This document shows, one piece after another, positions 8,441-18,182 of a stretch of DNA of 64,000 nt. The notes under the pieces are model-generated. The model worked only from the letters and a program-made list of their open reading frames with translations, had not been told where the DNA came from and ran no database searches. Each line of letters begins with the position of its first letter. Within the stretch, counting starts at the first letter, position 1. The position numbers and the translations under genes were made by a program. Source of the DNA: Falsirhodobacter halotolerans (lineage in GTDB: Bacteria; Pseudomonadota; Alphaproteobacteria; Rhodobacterales; Rhodobacteraceae); the NCBI RefSeq assembly GCF_022899245.1, contig NZ_JALJAZ010000001.1:961501-1025500 (forward strand), written 5' to 3'.

Positions 8441-9901
8441 ATGTCCGTGCTCTGGATTACGCTGATCGTGGTTGCCATCGCCGCCATCGCCTTCGCGCTC
8501 GGTCGGCGTGGGGCCATTGCCAGCACGTCGGGCGATCCCCGGCGCCTTCATTCGCTGCCCTCCTACTACGGGTGGTTCGCCTTCATGACGGCGGCCATTC
8601 CGGCCTTCCTGATCCTGATCGCATGGCTGATCGTGCAGCCCCTTGTCGTCGAACAGCGGGCCGAGGGGGCGCTGGCGTTGCCGGACAGCGTGGCCCAGGG
8701 GGACCGGGACGCGGCAATGCGCGATGTGCGGACACTCGCCTCCGCCATGCAGACGGCGGTGGGCAGCGGGGCGATGACGGCGGACAGGATCGACGGCTTT
8801 GCCACGGACCCGGCGGCACTGGCCGGTGCGCTGCGGGATGCGGGCGTGCCGAACCTGCTGACCATCACCCGGCCGATGTATGACGCCGCGCGCGCGATGC
8901 GCGACACGGCCGGGGCGCTGAACCTTGGCATGGCCATCCTTGTGATTGCGGTGGCGCTGGCCGGGGCCGTCTGGGGCATCCGCCGCTGCCGCCCCGATTT
9001 CCGCGCCCGCAACAGCGTGGAGCGGGTGACGATGGGCATCCTGATGCTCGCCTCGCTGATCGCGATCCTGACGACGGTCGCCATCGTCTTCTCCATGGTG
9101 TTCGAGACGGTGAACTTCTTCCGTCAGTATCCGTGGACCCAGTTCTTCTTCGGCACGACCTGGTCGCCGGTGTTTCAGGGGCAGAGCCAGCTTGGCATCC
9201 TGCCACTCTTGTGGGGCACGCTCTATGTCAGCCTGATCGCGCTGCTGGTCGCCGTGCCGATCGGCATTTTCTCCGCCATCTATCTTTCGGAATACGCGAC
9301 CCGGCGGGTGCGCGCCGTGGCCAAGCCGCTGATCGAGATCCTCGCCGGCATCCCCACCATCGTCTATGGTCTGTTCGCGCTGATCACCGTGGGGCCGTTG
9401 CTGCGGGATTACTTCGCCCAACCGCTGGGTCTGGGATCGTCGGGATCGTCGGTGATGACGGCGGGGCTGGTGATGGGGATCATGATCATCCCCTTCGTGT
9501 CCTCGTTGTCGGACGACATCATCAACGCCGTGCCGCAATCCCTGCGCGACGGATCGCTGGGTCTTGGCGCCACGCCGTCGGAAACCATCCGCAAGGTGGT
9601 TCTTCCCGCCGCCTTGCCGGGCATCGTGGGCGCCGTCCTGCTCGCCGCTTCCCGCGCCATTGGCGAGACGATGATCGTCGTTCTGGGGGCAGGGGCCGCG
9701 GCCCGAATGGACGTGAACCCGTTCGAGGCGATGACCACCATCACCGTCAAGATCGTCAGCCAGCTGACCGGCGACACCGACTTCAACTCGCCCGAGACTT
9801 TGGTCGCCTTCGCCCTCGGCCTGACGCTGTTCGTGATCACGCTGGGGCTGAACATCCTCGCCCTCTATATCGTCCGTACCTATCGGGAGCAGTATGAATG
9901 A
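8441..9901 (+). CDS. pstC: Phosphate ABC transporter permease PstC
   Basis: One of the two membrane subunits of the Pst importer. At 486 residues it is longer than the roughly 320-residue E. coli protein because of an N-terminal extension (about residues 1-190) of the DUF3708 type, with two membrane segments and an alanine-rich periplasmic region. The permease core has the EAA loop around SLRDGSLGLGATPSETIRKV and the FGLTWSP-like sequence FGTTWSPVFQG. The stop overlaps pstA (ATGA 9898-9901). Confidence 0.94.
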   Translation: MSVLWITLIVVAIAAIAFALGRRGAIASTSGDPRRLHSLPSYYGWFAFMTAAIPAFLILIAWLIVQPLVVEQRAEGALALPDSVAQGDRDAAMRDVRTLASAMQTAVGSGAMTADRIDGFATDPAALAGALRDAGVPNLLTITRPMYDAARAMRDTAGALNLGMAILVIAVALAGAVWGIRRCRPDFRARNSVERVTMGILMLASLIAILTTVAIVFSMVFETVNFFRQYPWTQFFFGTTWSPVFQGQSQLGILPLLWGTLYVSLIALLVAVPIGIFSAIYLSEYATRRVRAVAKPLIEILAGIPTIVYGLFALITVGPLLRDYFAQPLGLGSSGSSVMTAGLVMGIMIIPFVSSLSDDIINAVPQSLRDGSLGLGATPSETIRKVVLPAALPGIVGAVLLAASRAIGETMIVVLGAGAAARMDVNPFEAMTTITVKIVSQLTGDTDFNSPETLVAFALGLTLFVITLGLNILALYIVRTYREQYE

Positions 9902-11229
9902 CCGATGCCAGCATCCCCCGTTCGTCGCTGCTGACGCTGGACGACCGCACCCGCAAGCGCAACGCGGCCGAACGCCGGTTCCGCCTGTATGGCATCATCG
10001 CGATCACCATCGCCCTTCTGGCGCTGGTGACGCTGCTGACCTCCATCGTGTCGCGGGGGTCGTCGGCCTTCACGCAGACCTATGCCCAGTTCGAAATGAC
10101 ATTGCCGGCGGACACGCTGGACCCCCAAGGCAACCGTGATCCGGCCGAGATGGCGCGTGTCACGACGGTCGGCTATCAAAACGTCCTGCGCGACGGGGTG
10201 GTTGCCGCGGTGCGCGAACGCGGCATCGTGCCCGAGGGCATCGCCGACGCCGACATCACCGGCATCCTGTCGCCCGAAGCGGCCGCCGACCTGCGCCGCC
10301 GGGTGCTGAACGATCCCGACCTGTTGGGCCAGCGGGTGGAGATCGACGCCCTGACCCATGGCCGGATCGACGGGTTCTTCAAGGGCCGCGTGTCGATGGA
10401 AAGCGCCACGCGCGACGCCAACATCACCCCCGAACGGTTGCAGATCGCGATGGCGATGGCGGCGGACGGGCTGATGACCACGCGCTTCAACTGGGGGTTC
10501 ATCACCAAACCCGACGCCTCGGACCAGCGGCCCGAGGCGGCGGGCCTGGGGGTCGCGATCCTCGGCTCGCTCTACATGATGCTCGTGGTGCTGGTTCTGG
10601 CCGTGCCGATCGGCGTCGCCTCCTCGATCTATCTGGAGGAATTCGCGCCGAAGAACCGCTGGGTCGATGTGATCGAGGTCAACATCTCGAACCTTGCCGC
10701 CGTGCCCTCCATCGTGTTCGGGATCCTGGGCCTTGCGATCTTCATCAACTTCGCCCACCTGCCGCAATCGGCGCCCATCGTCGGCGGGCTGGTCCTGACG
10801 CTGATGACCGTGCCGACCATCATTATCTCCACCCGCGCGGCGCTGAAGGCCGTGCCGCCCTCGATCCGCGATGCGGCGCTTGGGGTGGGGGCCAGCCGGA
10901 TGCAGACGGTGTTCCACCATGTCCTGCCGCTGGCCATGCCGGGCATCCTGACGGGCACGATCATCGGTCTGGCGCAGGCGCTTGGCGAAACGGCGCCGCT
11001 TCTGCTGATCGGCATGGTGGCCTTCGTGCGCGATTTCCCCGCCGCGCCGCCGGCGGGCCTGTTCGATCCAGCCTCGGCCCTGCCGGTGCAGATCTACAAC
11101 TGGACGCAGCGGTCGGACCCTGCTTTCGTGGAGCGGGCCTCGGGGGCGATCATCGTCCTTTTGGCCTTCCTTCTGGTGATGAACGCCATCGCCGTCATCC
11201 TGCGCCGCAAATTCGAACGCCGCTGGTAA
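9898..11229 (+). CDS. pstA: Phosphate ABC transporter permease PstA
   Basis: Second membrane subunit of the Pst importer, 443 residues. It has a DUF3333-type N-terminal region (about residues 1-200; one membrane segment plus a periplasmic domain) that E. coli PstA lacks. The core carries the EAA loop SIRDAALGVGASRMQTVFHHVLP. Both permeases having long periplasmic extensions is common in alphaproteobacteria. Start ATG 9898 overlaps the pstC stop, and pstB follows after 12 bp. Confidence 0.94.
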   Translation: MTDASIPRSSLLTLDDRTRKRNAAERRFRLYGIIAITIALLALVTLLTSIVSRGSSAFTQTYAQFEMTLPADTLDPQGNRDPAEMARVTTVGYQNVLRDGVVAAVRERGIVPEGIADADITGILSPEAAADLRRRVLNDPDLLGQRVEIDALTHGRIDGFFKGRVSMESATRDANITPERLQIAMAMAADGLMTTRFNWGFITKPDASDQRPEAAGLGVAILGSLYMMLVVLVLAVPIGVASSIYLEEFAPKNRWVDVIEVNISNLAAVPSIVFGILGLAIFINFAHLPQSAPIVGGLVLTLMTVPTIIISTRAALKAVPPSIRDAALGVGASRMQTVFHHVLPLAMPGILTGTIIGLAQALGETAPLLLIGMVAFVRDFPAAPPAGLFDPASALPVQIYNWTQRSDPAFVERASGAIIVLLAFLLVMNAIAVILRRKFERRW

Positions 11230-11241
11230 GGGGGACCGATC

Positions 11242-12039
11242 ATGAACGATATGCGAATTGTGGAGAGAGACGTGTCCACCACGGAAACCAAGATCAAGGC
11301 GCGCGACGTCAACGTCCATTACGGCGACAGCCACGCGCTGAAGGGTGTGGGCATCGACATCCTGAACGGCCATGTCACGGCCTTCATCGGCCCCTCGGGC
11401 TGCGGAAAGTCCACGTTCCTGCGCTGCCTGAACCGGATGAACGACACCATCGCCGCAGCCAAGGTGACGGGCCTGATCGAACTGGATGGCGAGGATATCT
11501 ATGACCCCAAGGTCGATCCGGTGCGCCTGCGCGCCAAGGTCGGCATGGTGTTCCAGAAGCCGAACCCGTTCCCCAAGTCGATCTATGACAACGTGGCCTA
11601 CGGGCCCAAGATCCACGGGCTGACCCGCAGCCGCGCCGAACTGGACGAGGTGGTGGAAACCGCGCTGCGCAAGGCGGCGCTGTGGAACGAGGTCAAGGAT
11701 CGGCTGACCGCGCCGGGCACCGGCCTGTCGGGGGGGCAGCAGCAGCGTCTGTGCATCGCCCGCGCCGTCGCCACTTCGCCCGAGGTGCTGTTGATGGACG
11801 AGCCGTGCTCGGCCCTCGACCCCATCGCAACCGCGCAGGTGGAGGAGTTGATCGACGAGCTGCGCAGCCAGTTCGCGGTGGTCATCGTCACCCACTCCAT
11901 GCAGCAGGCCGCCCGCGTCAGCCAGAAGACCGCGTTCTTCCATCTGGGCAACCTGGTGGAGACCGGGGAAACCGGGCAGATTTTCACCAACCCGCGCGAT
12001 CCGCGCACCGAAAGCTATATCAGCGGCAAGATCGGTTAA
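11242..12039 (+). CDS. pstB: Phosphate ABC transporter ATP-binding protein PstB
   Basis: ATPase of the Pst system, 265 residues. Walker A GPSGCGKS is at residues 50-57, then [22 protein letters not shown] (a PstB-specific Q-loop region), the signature [14 protein letters not shown] and Walker B LLMDEP followed by [16 protein letters not shown] ribosome site lies 8 nt before ATG 11242; a second in-frame ATG at 11251 would remove only three residues. It also takes part, with PhoU, in signalling phosphate status to the PhoR/PhoB system. Confidence 0.97.
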   Translation: MNDMRIVERDVSTTETKIKARDVNVHYGDSHALKGVGIDILNGHVTAFIGPSGCGKSTFLRCLNRMNDTIAAAKVTGLIELDGEDIYDPKVDPVRLRAKVGMVFQKPNPFPKSIYDNVAYGPKIHGLTRSRAELDEVVETALRKAALWNEVKDRLTAPGTGLSGGQQQRLCIARAVATSPEVLLMDEPCSALDPIATAQVEELIDELRSQFAVVIVTHSMQQAARVSQKTAFFHLGNLVETGETGQIFTNPRDPRTESYISGKIG

Positions 12040-12048
12040 GGAGGCATC

Positions 12049-12762
12049 ATGAACAGTGACGTCCACATCCACTCCGCCTTCGACCGCGATCTGGAAGCGG
12101 TGCAGGCGATGATCATGAAGATGGGCGGTCTGGTGGAGGCGGCGATCATCAACGCCGCCGACGCGCTGGAGGCCCGCGACGACGAGGCGGCCGACATCGT
12201 GCGCCGGTCCGACAAGGCCATCGACGCGCTGGAAGAGCAGGTGAACGTCGAATGCGCGCGCATCATCGCCCTGCGCTCGCCCATCGCCGGGGATCTGCGC
12301 ACCGTGCTGACGGTGATCAAGATCGCCTCCAGCCTTGAACGCTGCGGCGATTTCGCCAAGAACCTGGCCAAACGGTCCACCGTCCTGTCGCAGATGGCGC
12401 CCATTCCGGGGGCGGCGCTGGCGATCCGCCGCATGGCCAAGACGGTGGAACTGCAGCTGAAGGACGCGCTGGACGCCTATATCCAGCGTGACGAAAAGCT
12501 GGCCGCCGATGTCCGCCAGCGCGACGCCGAAGTGGACCAGATGTATAACGCGCTGTTCCGCGAATTTCTGACCCACATGATGGAAGATCCGCGCAACATC
12601 ACCGCCTGTATGCATTTGCACTTCATCGCCAAGAACATCGAACGCGTGGGCGATCATGCCACGACCATCGCCGAACAGGTCATCTACCTTGTCACCGGCG
12701 CGCTGCCCGAGGAATCGCGGGCCAAGGGGGACACCACTTCCTTCGCGGGGGGCGAGGCATGA
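12049..12762 (+). CDS. phoU: Phosphate signalling regulator PhoU
   Basis: Cytoplasmic regulator that damps Pho signalling and Pst activity when phosphate is ample. It has 237 residues with the two-fold repeated three-helix bundle of the family; the acidic metal-binding motifs are seen as ERCGDFAKN and ERVGDHATT in the two halves. AGGAGG lies 4 nt before ATG 12049. The stop overlaps phoB (12759-12762), so the regulator pair is made together. Confidence 0.96.
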   Translation: MNSDVHIHSAFDRDLEAVQAMIMKMGGLVEAAIINAADALEARDDEAADIVRRSDKAIDALEEQVNVECARIIALRSPIAGDLRTVLTVIKIASSLERCGDFAKNLAKRSTVLSQMAPIPGAALAIRRMAKTVELQLKDALDAYIQRDEKLAADVRQRDAEVDQMYNALFREFLTHMMEDPRNITACMHLHFIAKNIERVGDHATTIAEQVIYLVTGALPEESRAKGDTTSFAGGEA

Positions 12763-13448
12763 GCACCGACCGCCCGACGGTCCTTCTGGTCGAGGACGAA
12801 CCGGCGCAGCGCGAGGTCCTGGCCTACAATCTGGAGGCGGAGGGGTTTCGCGTCGTCCAGGCCTCGAACGGCGAGGAGGCGCTGGTTCTGGTGGACGAAG
12901 TGTCGCCCGACGTCATCGTGCTGGACTGGATGATGCCGCATCTGTCGGGGATCGAGGTTTGCCGCCAGTTGAAGACACGCCCCGAAACGCGCGAGATGCC
13001 GATCATCATGCTGTCGGCCCGGTCGGAAGAGGTGGACCGGGTGCGGGGGCTGGAAACGGGGGCCGATGACTATGTCATCAAACCCTATTCCGTGGTGGAG
13101 TTGATGGCGCGGGTGCGGGCGCAGTTGCGCCGGTCGCGTCCGGCGACGGTGGGGGTGGTGCTGGAATGGGACAACATCCGTCTGGATGCCGAAACCCACC
13201 GCGTCTATCGCGCGGACAAGGTGCTGAAGCTGGGACCGACCGAGTTCCGCCTGCTGACCACCTTCATGGAAAAACCCGGTCGGGTGTTCAGCCGCGAGCA
13301 GCTTCTGGATCGTGTCTGGGGCCGCGACATCTATGTCGATACGCGGACCGTGGACGTGCATATCGGGCGGTTGCGCAAGGCGCTGTGCGTTTTCGGCGGG
13401 GACGATCCCCTGCGGACGGTGCGCGGGGCGGGCTACGCCCTCGGCTGA
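12759..13448 (+). CDS. phoB: Phosphate response regulator PhoB
   Basis: OmpR-family response regulator that binds Pho boxes. It has 229 residues: receiver domain 1-120 with the acidic pair E12/D13, phospho-acceptor D56 (VLDWMMP) and the switch lysine in YVIKPYS; then a winged-helix DNA-binding domain (LKLGPTEFRLL, then RTVDVHIGRLRKAL). The gene ends the pst operon, so the Pho box at 7217 probably gives positive autoregulation. No phoR kinase is adjacent; it must be elsewhere. Confidence 0.95.
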   Translation: MSTDRPTVLLVEDEPAQREVLAYNLEAEGFRVVQASNGEEALVLVDEVSPDVIVLDWMMPHLSGIEVCRQLKTRPETREMPIIMLSARSEEVDRVRGLETGADDYVIKPYSVVELMARVRAQLRRSRPATVGVVLEWDNIRLDAETHRVYRADKVLKLGPTEFRLLTTFMEKPGRVFSREQLLDRVWGRDIYVDTRTVDVHIGRLRKALCVFGGDDPLRTVRGAGYALG

Positions 13449-13507
13449 GGGTCGCCATTCGCGGCGGGAGGTGGTAACCTGCCGCTTCCTGCCAGCGGAG
13501 ATGACAC

Positions 13508-14311
13508 ATGGCTGAACTGCGCGCCCATATCACCACGCTCGACCCCGTCTGGCAGCGCATCTGCGACGAGGCGACCGACACGATCCAGCGCGAGCCGCTG
13601 ATGGGGGGGTTCGTCCATGCCAGTATCCTGCATCACCCCACGCTGGAACGCGCGCTGGCCTACCGTTTCGCGTCCAAGCTCGCTTCCAACGACATGAGCG
13701 AGCAGATCCTGCGCGAAATCGCGGAGGAGGCGCATACCAACGAGGCGGAGTTGGGCCAAAGCGCCCGCGCCGACCTGACGGCGGTGTTCGACCGCGACCC
13801 GGCCTGCGAGACGTATTTGCAGCCGATCCTGTTCTTCAAGGGATATCAGGCGCTGCAAGCCTATCGCATCGGCCACTGGCTTTGGACGCATGACCGCCGG
13901 GAAATGGCCTATTTCATCCAGACGCGGGTGTCCGAAGTCTTCGGTGTGGATATCCACCCCAATGCCCGGATGGGGCGGGGGGTGATGCTGGATCATGCCC
14001 ATTCCATCGTCATCGGCGAAACCGCCGTCGTGGGGGACAATGTGTCGATGCTGCATTCGGTTACCCTGGGCGGTACGGGCAAGGAAGACGGGGACCGGCA
14101 CCCCAAGATCGGCAACGGGGTGATGATCGGCGCCGGGGCCAAGGTGCTGGGAAACATCACCGTGGGGCAATGCAGCCGGATTGCGGCAGGATCGGTGGTG
14201 CTGCGCGACGTGCCCGCCTGTTCCACTGTCGCGGGGGTTCCGGCCAAGGTCGTGGGCACGGCGGGCTGCGACCAACCTTCCATCAGCATGGATCAGGTGA
14301 TCAACGACTGA
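13508..14311 (+). CDS. cysE: Serine O-acetyltransferase CysE
   Basis: Makes O-acetylserine from serine and acetyl-CoA, the first step of cysteine synthesis. It has 267 residues: an N-terminal helical trimerisation domain, then a left-handed beta-helix of hexapeptide repeats from about residue 150. Catalytic LDHAHSIVIGETAVVGDN and the acetyl-CoA loop GGTGKEDGDRHP are intact. A GGAG site lies 6 nt before ATG 13508. The 59-bp gap from phoB shows no terminator, so read-through from the pst operon is possible. Confidence 0.96.
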   Translation: MAELRAHITTLDPVWQRICDEATDTIQREPLMGGFVHASILHHPTLERALAYRFASKLASNDMSEQILREIAEEAHTNEAELGQSARADLTAVFDRDPACETYLQPILFFKGYQALQAYRIGHWLWTHDRREMAYFIQTRVSEVFGVDIHPNARMGRGVMLDHAHSIVIGETAVVGDNVSMLHSVTLGGTGKEDGDRHPKIGNGVMIGAGAKVLGNITVGQCSRIAAGSVVLRDVPACSTVAGVPAKVVGTAGCDQPSISMDQVIND

Positions 14312-14320
14312 TCCAACGGA

Positions 14321-14349
14321 AAAGGGCCGGAGGAAATCTCCGGCCCTTT
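14321..14349. terminator. Bidirectional terminator between cysE and pdhC
   Basis: AAAGGGCCGGAG/CTCCGGCCCTTT, a perfect 12-bp stem with a 5-nt loop. Flanking A and T bases let it act for cysE (plus) and pdhC (minus), which converge here. Confidence 0.88.
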
Positions 14350-14372
14350 GTGCGATGCAGGGGATGCTGGCC

Positions 14373-15689
14373 TCAGGCGAGCATCGTCATCGGGTTCTCA
14401 AGGTTGTCGCAGATCGCGGTCATCAGTTCGGCACCAAGCGCACCGTCGATGACCCGGTGATCGACCGACAGGGTCAGCGACATCATCGTGGCCACGGTCA
14501 GTTCACCATCCGCACCGACGACCGGCTTCTTCAGGCCGGCACCGACCGCCAGGATCGCGCCATGCGGCGGGCTGATGATCGCGTCGAAATTCTCGATCCC
14601 GAACATTCCAAGGTTGGAGATGGCAAAGCTGCCGCCCTGATATTCGTGCGGCGCCAGTTTCTTGCCCCGCGCGCGGCCGGCCAGATCCTTCATCTCCGCC
14701 GACAGGGTCGACAGGGATTTCTGATCGGCATCCTTCAGGACCGGCGTGAACAGCCCGCCCTCCACCGCGACGGCCACAGCGACGTCGGAGGCCTTCATCT
14801 TCAGGATACGGTCCCCCGCCCAGACGGCGTTGGCGTCCCCCACCTGCTGCAACGCAAGCGCGCAGGCCTTGATGACGAAGTCGTTGACCGACAGCTTGAC
14901 GTTCCGCGCCTCCAGCTGCTTGTTCAGCTGGCTGCGGAATTTCATCAGCGGATCAAGGTTCACCGACCGCCGCAGATAAAAGTGCGGGATCGACTGCTTG
15001 GCCTCGGTCAGGCGCGCGGCGATGACCTTGCGCATTCCGTCCAGCGGCATTTCCTCGAAGCTGCGACCGTCATACATCTTCTTGACCGCATCCGCATTCG
15101 ACGCCGCCGGGGCGACCGGGGCCGCGGCTGCCGCTTTCGGTGCCTCCGCCGCTTTGGGGGCCTCACCCGCCTTGGCCGCTTCGACATCGGCCTTCACGAT
15201 GCGCCCATGGGGGCCGGAGCCCTTGACGCCGCTCAGGTCCAGACCCTTGTCCTTGGCGATCCGCCGCGCGAGGGGGGAGGCGAAGATACGTTGGCCGTCG
15301 GCCTTCGGGGCAGGGGTGCCGCCCTTGGCCACCGCTCCGCCGGGGGCGGGTTGGACGGCCTTCGGCTCCACCTTCTCCTCGCGACCGGCCTTTTCCTCGG
15401 CGGTGTCCTTCTTCTGGGCGGCCCCGGCATCGGCCGGAACCTCCTCGCCATCCTCGACCAGGATCGCGATGGCCGTGTTGACCTTCACGCCCGAGGTGCC
15501 CTCGGCGATCAGGATCTTGCCCATCGTGCCTTCGTCCACGGCCTCGAACTCCATCGTGGCCTTGTCGGTCTCAATCTCGGCGATGACCATGCCGGAGGTG
15601 ATCTCGTCCCCCTCCTTCACGTGCCATTTCGCCAGCGTCCCTTCCTCCATCGTGGGGGACAGGGCGGGCATCAGGATTTCGGTAGCCAT
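14373..15689 (-). CDS. pdhC: Pyruvate dehydrogenase E2, dihydrolipoamide acetyltransferase
   Basis: Core of the pyruvate dehydrogenase complex; transfers the acetyl group from lipoamide to CoA. It has 438 residues: one lipoyl domain with lipoylated K43 (ETDKATM), an Ala/Pro/Lys linker, a peripheral subunit-binding domain ([14 protein letters not shown], about 140-175), a second Ala-rich linker, and a catalytic domain ending with the active-site DHRVIDG. GGAGG precedes ATG 15689. It is third in pdhA-pdhB-pdhC. Lipoylation depends on LipA, also encoded in this window. Confidence 0.96.
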   Translation of the reverse strand: MATEILMPALSPTMEEGTLAKWHVKEGDEITSGMVIAEIETDKATMEFEAVDEGTMGKILIAEGTSGVKVNTAIAILVEDGEEVPADAGAAQKKDTAEEKAGREEKVEPKAVQPAPGGAVAKGGTPAPKADGQRIFASPLARRIAKDKGLDLSGVKGSGPHGRIVKADVEAAKAGEAPKAAEAPKAAAAAPVAPAASNADAVKKMYDGRSFEEMPLDGMRKVIAARLTEAKQSIPHFYLRRSVNLDPLMKFRSQLNKQLEARNVKLSVNDFVIKACALALQQVGDANAVWAGDRILKMKASDVAVAVAVEGGLFTPVLKDADQKSLSTLSAEMKDLAGRARGKKLAPHEYQGGSFAISNLGMFGIENFDAIISPPHGAILAVGAGLKKPVVGADGELTVATMMSLTLSVDHRVIDGALGAELMTAICDNLENPMTMLA

Positions 15690-15699
15690 TCGTCCCTCC

Positions 15700-17094
15700 T
15701 CAGCGATAGCAGACGGATTTGACAGCCTCGATCACCTCGGCGGTGGTGACCAGCGCCAGTTTCTCAAGGTTCGCAGCATAAGGCATGGGAACGTCCTTGC
15801 CCGTCAGGTTCACCACCGGCGCGTCCAGGTAATCGAACGCCTGCTGCATGATCGTGGCCGAGATGTGGTTGCCGATGGAGCCCACCGGGAAGCCTTCCTC
15901 GACCGTGACGCAGCGGTTGGTCTTCTTGACCGATTCCAGCACGGTTTCGTAATCGATGGGGCGCAGGGTGCGCAGGTCGATCACCTCGGCCTCGATCCCC
16001 TCTTCCGCCAGCTTGTCCGCCGCTTCCAAGGCATAGGTCATGCCGATGCCGAAGGAGACGATGGTGACGTCCTTGCCCTCGCGCCAGATGCGGGCCTTGC
16101 CGAACGGAATGGTGAAATCGTCCAGCACCGGCACCTCGAACGAGCGGCCGTAAAGGATCTCGTTCTCAAGGAAGACCACCGGGTTCGGATCGCGGATCGC
16201 CTGTTTCAGAAGGCCTTTCGCATCCGCCGCCGAATAGGGCATGACGACCTTCAGACCCGGAATGGCCGCGAACCAGGCCGCGAAGTCCTGGCTGTGCTGC
16301 GCGCCCACGCGGGCGGCGGCGCCGTTCGGGCCGCGGAACACGATCGGGCAGCCCATCTGACCGCCGGACATATACAGCGTCTTGGCGGCGGAGTTGATGA
16401 TCTGGTCCATCGCCTGCATGGCGAAGTTGAACGTCATGAACTCCAGGATCGGGTTCAGCCCGCCGAACGCCGCGCCGACGGCCACGCCGGTGAAGCCGTG
16501 TTCGGTGATGGGCGTATCGACCACGCGCTTGGGGCCGAATTCATCCAGCAAGCCCTGGGAGATCTTGTAGGCGCCCTGATACTCGCCCACTTCCTCGCCC
16601 ATCAGGAAGACCTTGTCATTCCCGCGCATTTCTTCGGCCATGGCCTCGCGCAGGGCTTCCCGCACGGTCATGGTCTTCATCTCCGTGCCCTCGGGCCAGT
16701 CGGGCGACCGGTCGCGCTCGCCCGGAACCGATGCACCGGGAGAGGCGACAACGGGTTCGTCCATGTGCTTGGCGTCGGAGCCTTCGGACTTCTCGGGCTG
16801 CTTTTCCTGCGTGGACTGGACCGGCGCGGCGTCGATGTCGTCCGCGCTCTCGCCCTCTTCCACCAGAACGGCGATGGGGGTGTTGACCTTCACGCCCGCC
16901 GTGCCTTCGGCGATCAGGATCTTGCCGACGATGCCTTCATCGACCGCTTCGAATTCCATCGTCGCCTTGTCGGTCTCGATCTCGGCCATGACCATGCCGG
17001 AGGTGACGGTGTCGCCTTCCTTCACCAGCCATTTCGCCAGCGTGCCTTCTTCCATCGTCGGCGACAGGGCCGGCATCAGAACTTGCGTTGCCAT
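15700..17094 (-). CDS. pdhB: Pyruvate dehydrogenase E1 beta subunit with N-terminal lipoyl domain
   Basis: Beta subunit of the thiamine-diphosphate E1 that decarboxylates pyruvate. It has 464 residues rather than about 325 because a complete lipoyl domain (residues 1-80, lipoyl K43 in ETDKATM) is fused in front through an acidic/Pro linker. Such fusions are normal in alphaproteobacteria. The transketolase-like domain begins near residue 138 ([15 protein letters not shown]) with [12 protein letters not shown] and [10 protein letters not shown]. The lipoyl domain is nearly identical to that of the neighbouring E2, suggesting duplication or gene conversion. Confidence 0.96.
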   Translation of the reverse strand: MATQVLMPALSPTMEEGTLAKWLVKEGDTVTSGMVMAEIETDKATMEFEAVDEGIVGKILIAEGTAGVKVNTPIAVLVEEGESADDIDAAPVQSTQEKQPEKSEGSDAKHMDEPVVASPGASVPGERDRSPDWPEGTEMKTMTVREALREAMAEEMRGNDKVFLMGEEVGEYQGAYKISQGLLDEFGPKRVVDTPITEHGFTGVAVGAAFGGLNPILEFMTFNFAMQAMDQIINSAAKTLYMSGGQMGCPIVFRGPNGAAARVGAQHSQDFAAWFAAIPGLKVVMPYSAADAKGLLKQAIRDPNPVVFLENEILYGRSFEVPVLDDFTIPFGKARIWREGKDVTIVSFGIGMTYALEAADKLAEEGIEAEVIDLRTLRPIDYETVLESVKKTNRCVTVEEGFPVGSIGNHISATIMQQAFDYLDAPVVNLTGKDVPMPYAANLEKLALVTTAEVIEAVKSVCYR

Positions 17095-17106
17095 ATCTCT
17101 GCTCCC

Positions 17107-18096
17107 TTACGCGTAGATGTCGGTCCAAAGCTCGGCAATCGCCGGCTCGGGGCTTTCCTTGGCGAACTCGGCGGATTCGTTGACGACCGCCTTGATCTCC
17201 TTGTCGATGGCCTTCAGGTCATCCTCGGTCGCGTGGCCGCCTTGCGTCAGCAATTCGCGCACATGCTCGATCGGGTCCTTTTCGGACCGCATCTTCTCCA
17301 CCTCGTCCCGGCTGCGGTATTTCGCAGGGTCGGACATGGAATGGCCGCGATAGCGATAGGTGTTCATCTCAAGGATATACGGACCCTTGCCCGCGCGGCA
17401 ATGCTCGACGGCCTTTTCGCCCGCCGCCTTGACCGCCAGGACGTCCATGCCGTCCACAGCCTCGCCCGCGATGCCGTAGGCCACGCCGCGTTCCCAATAG
17501 GAGGGCGACTTGGTCGAACGTTTCACGCTGGTGCCCATGGCATACTGGTTGTTCTCGATCACGAAGATGACCGGAAGGTTCCACAGCTGCGCCATGTTGT
17601 AGGTCTCGTAGACCTGACCTTGGTTCGCCGCGCCATCGCCGAAATAGGTGAAGGTCACGCCGCCGTTTTCCAGATAGGCATCGGCAAAGGCCAGACCTGC
17701 GCCGATCGGCACCTGCGCGCCGACGATCCCGTGGCCGCCGTAGAAGTGCTTCTCGCGGCTGAACATGTGCATGGAGCCGCCCTTGCCCTTGGAGTAGCCC
17801 CCCTCACGCCCGGTCAGTTCCGCCATCACGCCGTTGGCGGACATGCCGCAGGCCAGCATGTGGCCGTGATCGCGGTAGGAGGTCAGGCGCTTGTCGCCTT
17901 CCTTCGCCGCGGCCTCAAGGCCCACGACCACCGCTTCCTGTCCGATGTAAAGGTGGCAGAACCCACCGATCAGGCCCATGCCATACAACTGGCCGGCCTT
18001 CTCCTCGAACCGCCGGATCAGCAGCATGTCGCGATAAAAGCCAAGGAGTTCTTCCTTGGAAATGTTCGGTTTCTCGGCCGGATTTTGGGGTGCCAT
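17107..18096 (-). CDS. pdhA: Pyruvate dehydrogenase E1 alpha subunit
   Basis: Binds thiamine diphosphate and, with PdhB, decarboxylates pyruvate to feed acetyl-CoA to the TCA cycle. It has 329 residues. The ThDP motif is FGDGAANQGQVYETYNMA with ENNQYAMGTS after it; RYRGHSMSDP is the phosphorylation-loop region of the family. I chose ATG 18096, preceded by GGAGGA at good spacing; a TTG at 18114 would add six residues and consume that ribosome site. It is first in the pdh operon, with a perfect inverted repeat directly upstream. Confidence 0.95.
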   Translation of the reverse strand: MAPQNPAEKPNISKEELLGFYRDMLLIRRFEEKAGQLYGMGLIGGFCHLYIGQEAVVVGLEAAAKEGDKRLTSYRDHGHMLACGMSANGVMAELTGREGGYSKGKGGSMHMFSREKHFYGGHGIVGAQVPIGAGLAFADAYLENGGVTFTYFGDGAANQGQVYETYNMAQLWNLPVIFVIENNQYAMGTSVKRSTKSPSYWERGVAYGIAGEAVDGMDVLAVKAAGEKAVEHCRAGKGPYILEMNTYRYRGHSMSDPAKYRSRDEVEKMRSEKDPIEHVRELLTQGGHATEDDLKAIDKEIKAVVNESAEFAKESPEPAIAELWTDIYA

Positions 18097-18118
18097 TGCG
18101 TCCTCCTCCACCAAAAGC

Positions 18119-18146
18119 GGAAATAGTTTAGCCTTAAACTATTTCC
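18119..18146. promoter_or_regulatory. Perfect 12-bp inverted repeat upstream of pdhA (candidate operator)
   Basis: GGAAATAGTTTA and its exact complement TAAACTATTTCC are separated by GCCT, starting 23 bp upstream of the pdhA ATG. The arms are AT-rich in a very GC-rich genome, so the symmetry is unlikely to be chance. The position suits a repressor site or a 5' RNA hairpin. There is no T-run on either side. It does not match the E. coli PdhR box, and I do not recognise the regulator. Confidence 0.7.
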
Positions 18147-18182
18147 TACAGCATTTTGTTCGCGGAGTGTAGGGGCAAAATA

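Noticed and set aside
9880-12657. 925-codon open frame on the minus strand opposite pstA, pstB and phoU
   Set aside because: Shadow frame caused by high GC and codon bias; it is His/Arg/Gln-rich with no domain, while the plus-strand genes have full families.
14998-18126. 1042-codon open frame on the plus strand opposite the pdh operon
   Set aside because: Antisense to three clear enzymes and of low-complexity His/Gly/Arg composition.
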